A DNA stretch of 64,000 bases from Eulemur rufifrons. Taxonomy: Eukaryota; Chordata; Mammalia; Primates; Lemuridae. The stretch lies in contig NC_090989.1 in assembly GCF_041146395.1 (NCBI RefSeq), forward strand, positions 48,572,501-48,636,500, read 5' to 3'. The notes below the pieces were generated by a model. It was not told the DNA's origin. It did not search any database and saw only the letters and a list, made by a program, of their open reading frames with translations. The position numbers and the translations under genes are program-made. How positions within the stretch are numbered: position 1 is the stretch's first letter; each line of letters starts with the position of its first letter. This document shows positions 40,911 to 53,500 of the stretch, one piece after another.

Positions 40911-43900
40911 TATAGAATTTCAAATAAAAATCAGGCAAGTTTAGTGCAGCTCTTTGACCCTATTTATTAAACTTATTTTTCAGAATTTTATAAATTGTTC
41001 TTACTTTTCTCTACATTGGATTTTGAGCTATTAAACTCAAGCTGAGCTTTAGTGATAATAATAATAATTATTATAAATTGGGGGACTGAGACTTAATAAT
41101 GTTTGTATTTAATGCTATGCAAGCACAGTGCCTAATGTCTAAAAGAGTCTAAGTAAATCATTGAATGGTTGCTGGATTAAATTGAAATGACTTATTTTAA
41201 AATTGTAGCACCACAAAACCCATTTTTCAACCAGGAGGGTGCCAATTTGAAATTTTCTGCCTAGATGGCACACAACCACCAAGCAAGGAAGAAGGGAAGG
41301 TGTGGCACAACAGAAGCCCACAGGACTGGGGAGATATTGATGATAGGAGATTCAATACATTTCTGGAGAAATGTGTTAGTTGAATTAATGTAAAATTTCC
41401 AAAATCACACAGATCTTTACCAGCAAACTAACAATAAGCATTTGCATCCTATTTTATCACTGGTCAAGAATAGACTTTAAAAGAAATCTACTGTTTTTGC
41501 TTACTTTGCAACAATTTTCCCTTTTGCTTAAAAAGGACTCTTATTTTCCTTCAAGAATCCCCATTTCCCATTTTCAGTTTGCACAGCTCTTGTAGACCAG
41601 ACCAAGCTCCAGATTTGGGCATAAAATCCAGGCTTTGTTAATCAAACCCATCCCAGACCCACAGTGCATGGCTTATTAACATACAGGATTCTAGGCAAGC
41701 TATTCATGGATGACTATACTCAGTTTAAGTACTGTTGGAACTAAAGAAGAGAGAACTGTTTGTCTCTCTCACTTGCATACTGTGGGAATGCAGGATTGGA
41801 ATGCTGAGGTCAATCATATTGCAACAGGCCGTCTAAAAATGTAAACAAAACACAAAGAATAAATCAGAGCCAAAGGGAAAGATTACTGCCAGATGTCATC
41901 ATTTGAGCCCCTGGATGCATCTGTGAGTTTTCGTTTAGATATACCAATAATGTCATTTTTTAAAAAAGATTCAAGTTAGTATAATTTGAAATTTTTGTCT
42001 CTTGCAACCAAACACTTTAATCAATACATGCCACTTCTAAGGACATATTTGAAACAGTTCTCAAGCTATTTTGTTCACAGGGCATGCAGGTATGAGTGTG
42101 AATGTGGCTCTGAGTTTTTTTCTAAAATAAATTGCATTTTTTCTAAATATTCAATAGAGTACTCTGAACATCCTGGCAATGTTACTTGCCACTGATGGAA
42201 CAATACAAAATATTTGCCTAAATCACTTTTTTAAAGAAGTATTTGTAGGCATTAACAATCCGGTCTTCCTTTTTTAACTTTTTAAATTTGTTTTTGCTTT
42301 TCAGGGATTTGCATACAACATTTCTTATTCCCTACAGGGATTTGAAGAAACATGATGCTGATAATTCATGCCTTAAAATTCAGACCTGTGAAACTCTACA
42401 TGAAATGTATTCTTTTTTGGAGTCAATTCTCCAGTTGAACTCAGAGAATAATCCTAAAATATCTAGAATTTTTTTGATGTGCCCTGCAAATTTATATAAA
42501 AACATTTAGAAAAACGCATAGAGAAGTAGATAATTTTTCATTTTTTTTATGTAGAAAACACTCCTATTACCACGTTAATAAGTTTTTTCTTTGTGGCAAC
42601 ATGAGAGAGATTTAGGCTCTTAAAAAAGCAGAAATAGAAGTGAAATGACGGCGCCAAAGAACTTGATGAAAGAACAGTGTTTTGTGTTCCTAAAGCTTCA
42701 TTGCAGCTTAGAATAAGACCGTATGACTTATGATAGTATAAGTTTTACATGTGCTGGTAATCAGGAATTTCTAAAATTTGTTTTACTGTGTTTACTACTG
42801 AGTACCAGTTATGCCAGGCTATGCTCCTGCAACGTTTAGGCAACATGTGATTTGCAGGCTGCATAAAAGGAATGGGAAATAAAAAAATATGAGGCACTTA
42901 TTGATTTCCAAAAATGCATACAAGATATGCAATTGGGAAGATGTCTCAAAACATCCTATCTGTTCTTTCAGAATTATAAAATATCACCTTTCTACACTTC
43001 TGTCTTGGTGCTCTTGCTTTCTAGGCAAACTATCAGTTCCTGTGACAAAGACACAGACAACATCTGCCACATTCTTTGAGCCAGTAAAAACAGCCATTTC
43101 AAGAAAAAAAAAAAAAGAGGAAATGAAAAATAATGAGCGATGATGTTTGTTTTTTCTCCATTATCTTTTGTTTTAAAATTGATTTCCCTTTGGTCTCAGG
43201 TAGGTTGTTTGCTCTAGGAGGTAATCGCTTTTAGCACATCAAACAATAAGGCTGCACCTGCCAGCTCTCACAGAGAAGAAGACAGGGAAGATCCACACCC
43301 AACATCGACTCTTCTCTGACAAATATAGCATCGATTCATTATTTTATCATGGACCTGCTCAGGAAAGGAAATAGTGGTTGTTTGGTTCTGTTTATGAGAA
43401 GTATTAGTTTGTGTGCTTTAAGATTTTCATATATGCTATTGCAGTTTTATATATGGTGAATTTAAGTTATAAGTTAAATGTCCCTAAAAGGTAATATTTC
43501 ACAAGATGCTCTATAAACCATTGTATTAATTTTTACTGTTTAATATATTGCATTGGACTTGTGAAGATTTAAGGGATAAAAGTATCATAAATAAGAAAAT
43601 TACAAAGTTTAATGTGGGGCACTTTTGTAATTATCAGTATATAATTTTCTCTTGTAATTTCTTATTTTATCCAATGTGTGAGTACTATCATAATGAAAGC
43701 ATGTAGGAGTAAGTTGGAATTACTTGGATAAAAGAATACTAAGAATAACTGTCATCTATTTAGAGCATCCTGCACGACAGGACTTTCTGCCTGGTCCATA
43801 TTAATATAGTCCTGAGAAATTGTCCCTGAAAAAAGGTGTGGCTGAAAGAAGAACAAGAGCCCCTCTTTGTTTATAGATGTGCTGACCCACTTTGTCTGTC

Positions 43901-45329
43901 TGGCCTCATTTTCACTGGACACTCAAATTCATAAAGAAACAATTCTGCATGAAGACATTCTGATTATTCCAGCTGTAGTAAAAAAAAAAAAAAAACGATC
44001 TTAACTAAATGGCTAGAAGATCCACCCACCCTCTGTGAGTAATCTCTTTAATAATAAGAGATAAAGTCTTTCCATTCTGCTGGGACAATTGCTAATACTG
44101 ATCCTACACTTTCATCTACATGCCTAATGGGAATAAGAAGAATATAAGAGAAAGAGACTTCTGTTTTCCTTAGGAGATTCTTTTTCTAGTCTGCTAGCAA
44201 CAAGCAAAGGAAAGCATTAGATTGAGTCATGTTCATTTTGGAAGCTCCAAACAAACAAAAACAAAAGAAAAAATACAATTATCATTTGTTTAAAGAATAC
44301 ATAGAATAAATTATGGGTAAAAGGAAAGGTTTTTCATCAAGAAGAAATCTGAAAAGCTATTAAAATTATGTTTATTTTATGTAATTATAAAAGAAATTGT
44401 GTGCAAGTTAGCAGGGAAAGATTTTGACTCAGAAAACATTCCCTAAAGCATTACCTAAATATTTCAGCAAGACTGCTCATTACAAACTGTAAGTTTCCTG
44501 ATAGTAGAATGTATCAGATGCTTGATGGATCACTTTCATAGAAGAATGCTACATGGATTCTTATATAAAATAGGTGGTTTCCTTCAGTAATAAAAATCCA
44601 AATTTTTGGTGTTTACTGAGAGCTTCTCATGTACAAAAAAACATCATTTAACGATTTTTCATAAATCATTTCATTTGATCCTCACAAGCCCTGGCTTTTA
44701 AAAGAGATGTATCAGAGGAGAAGAGAAGTAATAAAGACGGCAAAAGGAGAGGTTAGGCTCGGTACAGTGGCCACAAGGCCTGAGCCAACCCTGTGTGAAC
44801 TCTGAAGTTGAGCTAGCTCTTCAGAGCCCTTCAGATTTGGGGCAATGGGGCTGGGTCTTTATATGCCTATGTTAATCCGTCATTGGACAAATGCTGTTTT
44901 AGGAATAAGGCCTCATATTTTGGGGAGGCAGCTTCTTTCAGTTCTGGCCACAAACTCCCAAAGAACCTGACAACTGGGTACTTTTTGGAATGCATCCTCC
45001 CGTTCTGAAAGGGGTCCCTAAGCTGGGGCTCACAGCATCCATGATGCCAATGCAGTCGCTTAATATTCTGTCAAAGTATTGCTAGCCGTGTTTTTTCCAT
45101 TGCCTATCACAAAGTACATCTCTTCAGTGCTCCTTAGTTAAAATACATCTGCTTAAATTAACAGTGTATGTTATTGATGGTATATTCTTTATGTTGAAAT
45201 TTCAGGCTGTGTGTAATGAGTGTTATAAGCTTAGGAAATTTGATTACATTTCATCATTTAACTAACACCTCTGGGGAAAGAGAATGAAGGATATTTGTGG
45301 TATGTGGAATGTTTTATTTTATTTTTTTA
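40911..45329. other. Long stretch with almost no recognisable repeats or genes
   Basis: About 4.4 kb in which I recognise no Alu, L1, LTR or DNA transposon. Open frames at 41986-42195, 42288-42509 and 42889-43143 are under 85 codons and lack motifs. A polypyrimidine tract followed by AG at about 42270-42304 resembles a splice acceptor, but no matching exon end is clear. The GC-richer part about 44740-45060 could be an unassigned ancient LTR. Confidence 0.5.
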
Positions 45330-45400
45330 TGTCTCCAGTGCCTAGAACAATACCTGGCACTTAGATTTGATAGATATTTATGAAGTGAATGAGTAACAGG
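45330..45400 (+). mobile_element. MIR 3' fragment
   Basis: 'CAGTGCCTAGAACAATACCT' followed by GGCACTTAG is the conserved end of MIR-type SINEs. Confidence 0.55.
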
Positions 45401-45424
45401 GATAGGGCAGGAAACCAGTAACAC

Positions 45425-45672
45425 TTTTTTCATACTTACTATGAATGAGGCATTGTTTTAAATCCTCTGTATATATTAATGCTTCAAACTCTTACAACAT
45501 TACTTTAAGACAAGCATTACTGTAATTTAAGAAACTGTGGCAGAAGAAGGTTAGGGAACTTCCTATGACCACGCAGATGCTACCTGTTGCAGCTGGCATT
45601 CAAACACTAAGTGGCTGGCTCCAAAGTTTGTGCTCTAAACCCCGTGTACTTCTTGTGACCATTATGCTTCAC
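45425..45672 (-). mobile_element. MIR relic, minus strand
   Basis: In order: 'TTAAATCCTCTGTATATATT', 'GAAACTGTGGCAGAAG', 'AGGTTAGGGAACTTCC', 'GGCATTCAAACACTAAGTGG' and 'TGTGCTCTAAACCC'. This is the reverse-complement MIR layout over nearly its whole length. Confidence 0.65.
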
Positions 45673-47984
45673 TGTGCTTTTTGAAGATATCTTGGGATAA
45701 ATTCCCTAATCCAGTGACAAAGAAAAAGTGATTTACCAGGAATTATAAACTAATTATTTTTATTAAAGAATTTATAGATTTTTTTTTTTGACAGAATCTG
45801 AATATTTGATGGAATTTTACCCATTGATCATAATCATTTATCCCTAACGATATTTGAATATGACACTTCTGGAGATTTTCTGATTGCTCCCTTTTACACA
45901 TGTGCTCCTGTTTTGGTACAGGGATCTAGGGCACAACAAGCACCCTGGTCCTGAGGGTAATCATTATCATTATAAAGAGAAAATCACAACCTCAAGCACC
46001 TGTGAAGAGCTGGAACCACAGATCAGATCGTTCATTAAGGAAATTTCTTGCTAACCTCCCATAAGCAAGGGCTTGCAAATTGTACCTATGCCTAGCACCT
46101 AAAACTAAAGCCTATCTGATTCCGCACTAACAGGAATTGCAAGTTTATCTTACAGGTAACAGAACTGGAGATAAAATACTGAATCAGACATTCTTACACC
46201 AGCCCAAGAAATCTACATTTTATATAAAATAAGGGAGTGAAAGAAGCACCAATTATGAGAAATTCCCTCTGTGATTTTCTTGGTACATTGTGGTATTGCA
46301 TTAGGGCTACCAGCTCTTCCCTGATTGCCTGAGCCTTTCCCAGTTTTTGCACTGAAGATGCCACATCCCGGGAACTTCCTCAGTCATTGGCTAACTGGAA
46401 TGATTACTTACTCTCTGTTGCTCCCTCATTCTCATGGCTGATGTCTTTGCCCCCTATATCATGGGGGGAAATATTTGACTGAGAAAGTCCAGTTATTTGG
46501 CTTCAAGCAGAAAGAAGGAGGGAAGCAGGTGTCCATTGAGAACTTTTCTTTTGTCCCTTTTGCAGGAAGAGGACTTGAGAATGAGGAGGATAAAGAGTTT
46601 GGCATCTTCAGGATCTACACTAAAGGCTTTGTGTGCTCTCTGCATTAGTGTTAGCTGTAGCTCAGCTGAGTGTACCTTCTGCAGCCAGAAAATTTCAGAA
46701 ATGCCTCAGAGAACTTCCCTGCTCCCCCAAATTTCCCATCCCTCAGTCTTCTAAATTAAAAAAAAAAAAAAGCTTAAATTTGTTCCCACCAAACCCAGAC
46801 TCATCATTCTTGCCTAATTGCTAAACATAAGCATCAATAGTTAGGATTATGCCTGTTCTTAAGTGTGATCATAAGTTTTCATAATAGTTCAGATCATAGG
46901 ATTTTACAAGCCTTTTTTCATTTTAACCTGCCATTTTCAAAATAAAGTGAAGAGTTGTGAACTTTTTTATTTAAGCTGTGTGATGTCAGAAATTATTTAA
47001 TGATTTTAATACCTTATTTTTAGAAAAAATAAAACAACTTTTTAGTCAACACTCTTGCCAACAAAATAGGAATTCTGGTTAAAGAATGTTGAAAGAAGTG
47101 TTTTAAGCCCCAAATCAATAAAAACATAGAAAAACATGAAAGATGACTAATGAGAAAATCAAGCCCTTTATACTTTGATGAATGCCATCAGAATGTGTCA
47201 AAATTTGCAATGTAGTACCAGATTAAAAAGAGCATGAAACATGAAGAAAAACTAATTAGAGAGGGAAAAAAAAAAAACGAAAACCAAACAAAAAAAACCC
47301 CACAAAAACAAAATGTAACCACAAAAGCAACTTTGAAATGGCTGATGAGATAATTAGGTTGAATAGTCAAAAAATACCAAAGGTCTGAGGTTTAGGATAC
47401 TTTATCAGTAGTTTAAGGTGATAGTGGGGACTCAGATACCAGAATTGGGTACACTAGTTAAATATATGTTAGAACAACTTTAAGTTATGTTAAAGAGTGA
47501 CATAAGTTCTACTTTACTGATCATTTCTCATAAGCTATTACTCATAGATCTATTAGTTACATCTTGATTTGAAAATTTTAGAGGATAAATGAGGTTATAT
47601 GTGCTTAGTATTGTATTTCCTGGATCTTTCATTATATTTACACACCAATTGCAGTTTGATGCAGAAGTTATGGAAGATTCAGATGCCACTCTTAAAGAGA
47701 AATATTGCTTTTCTTTTCCTGTGTGTTTTGTTTTGATCTGTTTTGGCTCACACATATAGACAATAAAAGGATCTTGGAGTTTCCCTCTCTGATTGTATTT
47801 GAAAAGACATAGCCTAGGGCATGTACACAGTATTTCAGACTGGAAGAGATGACTATGATATTATTTTTAAGCCTGGATTTCTAGGAATAACCCCTGGGTC
47901 ACAGTAGCCAATGTTTTGTGTTTGATCAGAGGTGATATTTAATTTCTTCATGGTGGTGAGGCTTCAACCCTACTGATTCCAAGA
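45673..47984. other. No gene recognised; possible palindromic MITE at 46304-46400
   Basis: Mostly unassigned. The segment 46304-46400 ('TTTGCACTGAAGATGCC', 'CATCCCGGGAACTTCCTCAG') resembles an ancient hAT-type palindromic repeat, but the family is uncertain. An 85-codon frame at 46497-46754 begins upstream of an acceptor-like 'TCCCTTTTGCAG' and has no recognisable domain. A-rich tracts occur at 46756 and 47262. Confidence 0.45.
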
Positions 47985-49265
<1,281 letters not shown>

Positions 49266-49376
49266 AGAAATTTTGAATTGGAGTTGATACTCCAAGGTGT
49301 TGAGACTTCTGGTGACTGTGGGGTAGGAAAATTGCAGTTGCATGTGGGATAGATGTGAATCTTTTGATGGCATAGT
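49266..49376 (+). repeat. MaLR internal 3' end, right of the nested Alu
   Basis: Resumes with 'GAATTGGAGTTGATACTCCA' and 'GACTTCTGGTGACTGTGGGG', then a purine-rich run before the LTR. It matches the layout at 1490-1645. Confidence 0.6.
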
Positions 49377-49818
49377 GTGAACAATCGTAGGCAGAATTAT
49401 AGCCCCCACTTATGTCCATATTGTAATGCTCAGAACCTGTGAATATGTTATGTAAATGGCAAGGGAGGATTAAGTTGGAGATGGATTAAGATTGCTAATA
49501 AACTTACACTGAGATGAGGAGATTATTCTGGGTTATTTTGGTGAGGCCAACCTATTCACAAAAATCCTTAGATGTGAAAAAGGGAGGCAGGAGAGTCAGA
49601 GTGTTGCAATGCAAGAAAGAGTCACCATCCAAGGCTGGTTTTGAAGATGGAAGAAGTCAAGAGATGTGGGCAGCCTCTAGGAGCTGGGAAAGATAAGAGA
49701 ATGAATTCTTCTTAAAGCCCTCCAGAAGACTTGTTTGTCATCTGCCAACACCTTGATTTTTGTCAAGTGAGATACATTATGAACTTCCAAGCTTCAGAAC
49801 TGTAACATAATGAATTTG
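49377..49818 (+). repeat. MLT1-group LTR, plus strand, first part
   Basis: 'CGTAGGCAGAATTATAGCCC', 'CCTGTGAATATGTTATGTAA', 'GGTTTTGAAGATGGAAGAAG' and 'AACACCTTGATTTTTGTCAA' follow the MLT1 order. It is interrupted near 49818 by an L1 and resumes at 50355. It is the 3' LTR of the provirus that starts near 47985. Confidence 0.75.
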
Positions 49819-50354
49819 ATTTTTGTTTTTTGTTTATTTTAATTTCAGAATATTATGGGGGTACAAATATTTAGGTTACATATGTCACCTTTGCCCTGCC
49901 TGAATCAGAGCTACAAGTGTGGGCATCCCCCAGACAGTGTGCATATATTGTGGGAATATACCCATCCCCTCCTCACCCCTACCACTTGTCCAACACCCAA
50001 TGAATGTTACTACCATATGGGCACATACGTGGTGATCAATTAGTACAGATTTGATGGTGAGTACATGTGGTGCTTGTTTTTCCATTCTTGTGATACTTCA
50101 CTTAGTAGAATGGGCTCCAGCTCCATCCAGGGTAATACAAGAGGTGCTAGATCACCATTGTTTTTTGTGGCTGAGTAGTACTCCATGGTATGAAACTATA
50201 AGAATTCTAGAGGAAAATGTTGGAAAAAACTCTTGTAGACATCATCCTAGGAAGAAGAACCCAAAGGCAAACACAGCAACAACAAAAATAAATAAATGGG
50301 ACCTGATCAAATTAAAAAGCTTCTGCACAGCCAAGGAAACTATCATTAGAGCAA
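49819..50354 (-). mobile_element. Twin-primed L1, minus strand, nested in an LTR
   Basis: 49819-50190 is the reverse complement of an L1 3' UTR and the last ORF2 codons, with a T-rich tail at the left. 50191-50354 is plus-strand ORF2 text ([23 protein letters not shown]). The inverted 5' segment abuts the right flank, as in twin priming. The 112-codon plus frame 50051-50389 is a junction artefact. A target duplication is not clear; AATTTG (49813) and AGTTTG (50354) may be a short imperfect one. Confidence 0.85.
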
Positions 50355-50418
50355 GTTTGTGTTATTTTAAGCCCTTAGGTTTGTGGTAATTTGTTATCAA
50401 CAATAGGAAATTGCAACA
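50355..50418 (+). repeat. MLT1-group LTR, second part
   Basis: 'TTTGTGTTATTTTAAGCCC', 'AGGTTTGTGGTAATTTGTTA' and 'ACAATAGGAAATTGCAACA' form the expected end of the LTR broken at 49818. Confidence 0.75.
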
Positions 50419-50519
50419 TGACATTAGGAAAATAGTTGGGGTTTTGTTTTGTTTTGTTTTTGGGAAATAAATATTACCCAAGCTGTTTTGCCGGGAAGAG
50501 TGTCCTTCTCACTCTTTCC

Positions 50520-51044
50520 TCCACCATTTTAGAAGTGCTCCCCTGAGGTGTCTCTTTTTCTTATATTTGAAAGTTTGCTGGTATAGAATTTTGAGTAGAC
50601 ATTTTTCCCCCAGTTCTTTAAAATGTTATTCCAGTGTCTTCTAATTTATATTATTTTTATTCTCTGGAAGACTTCAATGTATATTTTTTATCTTTGGTTT
50701 CCAACAGCTTAAAAATAATGTGCTGAGGAGATGGGTGTGTGTTTTACAGTGTGTGTGTTTTATACTTACACTTTTAATTTGCTAAACTTCTGGATATTGC
50801 AGTTTGGTATCTTGGCCCTTATCTCTTCAAATATTTCTTCTGCCTCATTCTGTTTCTTATTGTCTTCTAGGATATTATTTTCTAATATTTCAGATACTGT
50901 CCTACATCTCTTGGATGTCCTGTTTTATTTTTCACTTCGTGTTATTTTTTCGCCTTATGTTTCTCTTTCCATTCTTGTTATTGACCTAACTTCATGTTTA
51001 ATGATTCTTCTCTTTACTATGTTGAGTTTACAGATGAGCTTATC
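50520..51044 (-). mobile_element. Ancient L1M/HAL1-like, minus strand, first part
   Basis: 'CTCTTCAAATATTTCTTCTG', 'CTTATTGTCTTCTAGGATAT' and 'GTTGAGTTTACAGATGAGC' resemble reverse-complement ORF1-region text of old L1s. Plus-strand open frames 50731-51174 (147 codons) and 50804-50989 are hydrophobic shadows of this antisense L1 and end in the LTR that follows. Confidence 0.6.
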
Positions 51045-51408
51045 TGTCTTAGTCTTCTTGGGAAGCTATGAAAAAAATACCTTAGACTGGGTAACATACC
51101 AACAACAGGGGCTTATTTCTCACAGGTTTGGAGGACGAAAAGTCCACGATCAAGGTACTGGCAATGGTTGGTGAGGGCTGCTTCCTCAGAGACCGTTACT
51201 TACTTATGCCTGTGTCCTCACGTGGCAGGAAGGGAAAAACACATCTCTGAGGCCTCTTCCATAATGTCACTAACGAAATTTATAAAGTCTGAGCCATCAT
51301 GGCCTAATCATCTCCCAAAGCCCTACTTTCTAATACCATAACCTTGGTGATTAAGATTTGGTGAGGGCAAGTCACACATTCAGTCAACAGTACCACCAAA
51401 GGCATTAT
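51045..51408 (-). repeat. MST/MLT1-type LTR, minus strand, inside L1M
   Basis: 'TACCTTAGACTGGGTAACAT', 'GGGGCTTATTTCTCACAGG', 'AAAAGTCCACGATCAAGG', 'TGTCCTCACGTGGCAGGAAG' and 'CATCATGGCCTAATCATCTC' form the reverse-complement order of MST/MLT1 LTRs. L1M sequence continues on both sides, so it inserted into the L1. It is a solitary LTR. Confidence 0.8.
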
Positions 51409-53090
51409 TCACTTCCATTGCCAGGTTTTTCCATGTAATTCTTTCTTGTAGTTTCTATCTCTTTGTTATAATTCTCCATCTGTCCATACATGTTGTCAAC
51501 TTTTTTGTCTAGAGACTTTAACATATTAGCTAACCCACATTGAAGCAATATATACTTATTTTATATTCTCTATCTAATTGTTCCAACATCTGCATCATAT
51601 CTGAATCTGGTTCTGTGGGTTGCTTTGTCTCTGGGCAATACATTATTTTTTTCTTGCTTTTTTGTGTGTCTTGTAATTTTTACTTGATAGCCAGATATCT
51701 AGCATAGGAGTATAAAGACTGAGGTAAGTAATATTAATGCCTGTAAATTTGAACCTTGTTTTTTTTTTTTGTTTTGTTTGTTTTTTGCTAAACCTTTAGT
51801 GTGAGCAGATGAGTAGATCTAGTCAGAAAAGGAGCTACATTATTATTATTATTATTATTGTGTTTACTCTATTTGTACCAACAACTTAAAACTTTTCAGA
51901 ATGTGCCTTTTGTTTAGTGTGGGGGCTGGTTGGTTTGTTAGAGGATTTTTAGTGATGTCTTCTCCATTCTCTGGTTTGGATCTTCTTTTATCACCCGTGT
52001 GTCAAAGAGAATATTTTGGCACAGTCTGTTCTTCCCCAAGCAGTGAGATGTTGTTTGTTTTGATAACTTTGTAGTAGGAGTGGAGGGCATGAACATCTTC
52101 TGGTATTCTGGTTCAGCCTCAGTCTTAGGCAGACAATGTTTTTCTGAATCTCGAGGGCATCAGGATATCTTTGTCAGCAATAAGGATTCCTTTCCCAGTG
52201 GATAATTCCTAATGATCCAAGTCCTAAGTATTTCTGTGCATTTCCTCGTGGGTAGAGGTATTTTTTCTATTACCTCCTCCCAGATGCAAAGGTTCTTTAC
52301 CTATTCCTGCCAGGCAACATTTTACTCCTCTATTCCAGTTGCTTAGACTTGTGATCTAAAGGGACTGAATATAGGGGAGGTTTTGAGTGAGATGTCATGA
52401 CGTTCCCATATTAAAATCTTCTCTTTTAGGCCCACATCATGAGAGGATCTCTCTTGTTTCAGTATGACTTTAGTTTTTCTCATTCATTCTTAAGGTGTAT
52501 GGACAAAATTCTGAAAATGAGCATGAATCATGTTTGTATTTTTTAGCTGTCAGTTTTTTACTTTCACACTTTCCCACACTCATTATTTAGCAATTTGTTT
52601 AAATGTTAGCTGAATTCTTTCTTTTTACTTTTTGGCTTAACTGTGTCTGCCCTAGGTAAGCAAAGGCTTGTGTCCTGTCTCTCCTTGGATGACTGTCTTT
52701 CCTTAGATTTTTAATTAGTTTGTTGTCCTGTGAACCCAGTACATGAATAAGTTCAAGAAAATTTTGGTTTGTACACTCTTCAACTTGTTATATTGCTGTT
52801 GTAGGGATGAGAAACAATGTTCTTTATATTACATCATTATGCATTCTAATCAGAAGCATAAAATCCCCTTCCCTTGTCTGGAAGGTTCTCAGTTTTGATG
52901 TGGAGATGTATTTGATCCTTATACAATGCTTATCACTGTATAGCTAAGTTCAAAGCAAACTGTAGGAGTCATTCTGGGGAGTCACTGTCTTCAGAGGCTG
53001 TGTTCAAGGGGGAACAAAATGTGCTGGTTATACCAGAAATTCTCTCTAACTCTCTCTGCCCTCAGACTGTCTTAGTAAAAGGTTCTTTTT
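51409..53090 (-). mobile_element. Ancient L1M/HAL1-like, minus strand, second part
   Basis: 'TCTAATTGTTCCAACATCTG', 'TGAATCTGGTTCTGTGGGTT' and 'CTTGATAGCCAGATATCTAG' are landmarks of the reverse-complement L1M ORF1/5' UTR. An (ATT)n run sits at 51841-51859. The last few hundred bases are a weak match, and the right boundary is approximate. Confidence 0.6.
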
Positions 53091-53142
53091 CTTTTCTAGA
53101 GAAAGCCTCCATCTGGGTAAATTTGTTTGCCTTTCTACTTAC

Positions 53143-53193
53143 TTTTTTTTTTTTTTTTTTTTGGAGAGAGAGAGTGAGTGTGAGAAAAAAGAT
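53143..53193. repeat. T-run and GA-rich simple repeat
   Basis: About twenty T's are followed by GGAGAGAGAGAGTGAG. This may be the remnant of a minus-strand Alu start, or low-complexity sequence into which the next Alu inserted. Confidence 0.6.
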
Positions 53194-53500
53194 AGGCTGC
53201 GCTTGATAGTTCACACCTGTAATCCTAGCAATTTGGGAGGCAGAGGCAGGAGGATCACTTGAGGCCAGGAGTTTGAGGCCAGCCTGGGCAAACACAGTAA
53301 GACCCCATTTCTATAAAAAAATTTAAAAAATTAGCCAGGTGTGGTAGCATGTACCTGTAGTCCTAGCTACTCAGAAGGCTGCAGCAGGAGGATTGCTTGA
53401 GCCCAGGAGTTTGAGGCTGCAGTGAGCTATGCCACTGTACTCCAGATGGGTGACAGAGTGAGACCCTGTCACAGAGAGAGAGAGAGAGAGAGAGAGAGAA
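53194..53500 (+). mobile_element. Old Alu, plus strand, with (GA)n tail
   Basis: Runs from 'GGCTGCGCTTGATAGTTCAC' to 'GACAGAGTGAGACCCTGTCA' and then (GA)n at 53473-53499. Both arms and the A-rich linker (about 53317-53330) are visible. The lemur block is absent. It is an AluJ-like copy. The minus frame 53062-53295 is Alu-derived. Confidence 0.9.

Noticed and set aside
46497..46754. 85-codon cysteine- and serine-containing frame as a small secreted protein
   Set aside because: No signal peptide, no family resemblance, and an overlapping frame of similar length; AT/GC balance there makes it unremarkable.
50051..50389. 112-codon plus frame with recognisable ORF2 motif
   Set aside because: It crosses the twin-priming junction at 50190, so antisense 3' UTR is joined to sense ORF2 by chance.
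50731..51174. 147-codon plus frame with hydrophobic stretches, resembling a small membrane protein
   Set aside because: It is antisense to an ancient L1M and runs into an LTR; composition explains the hydrophobicity.
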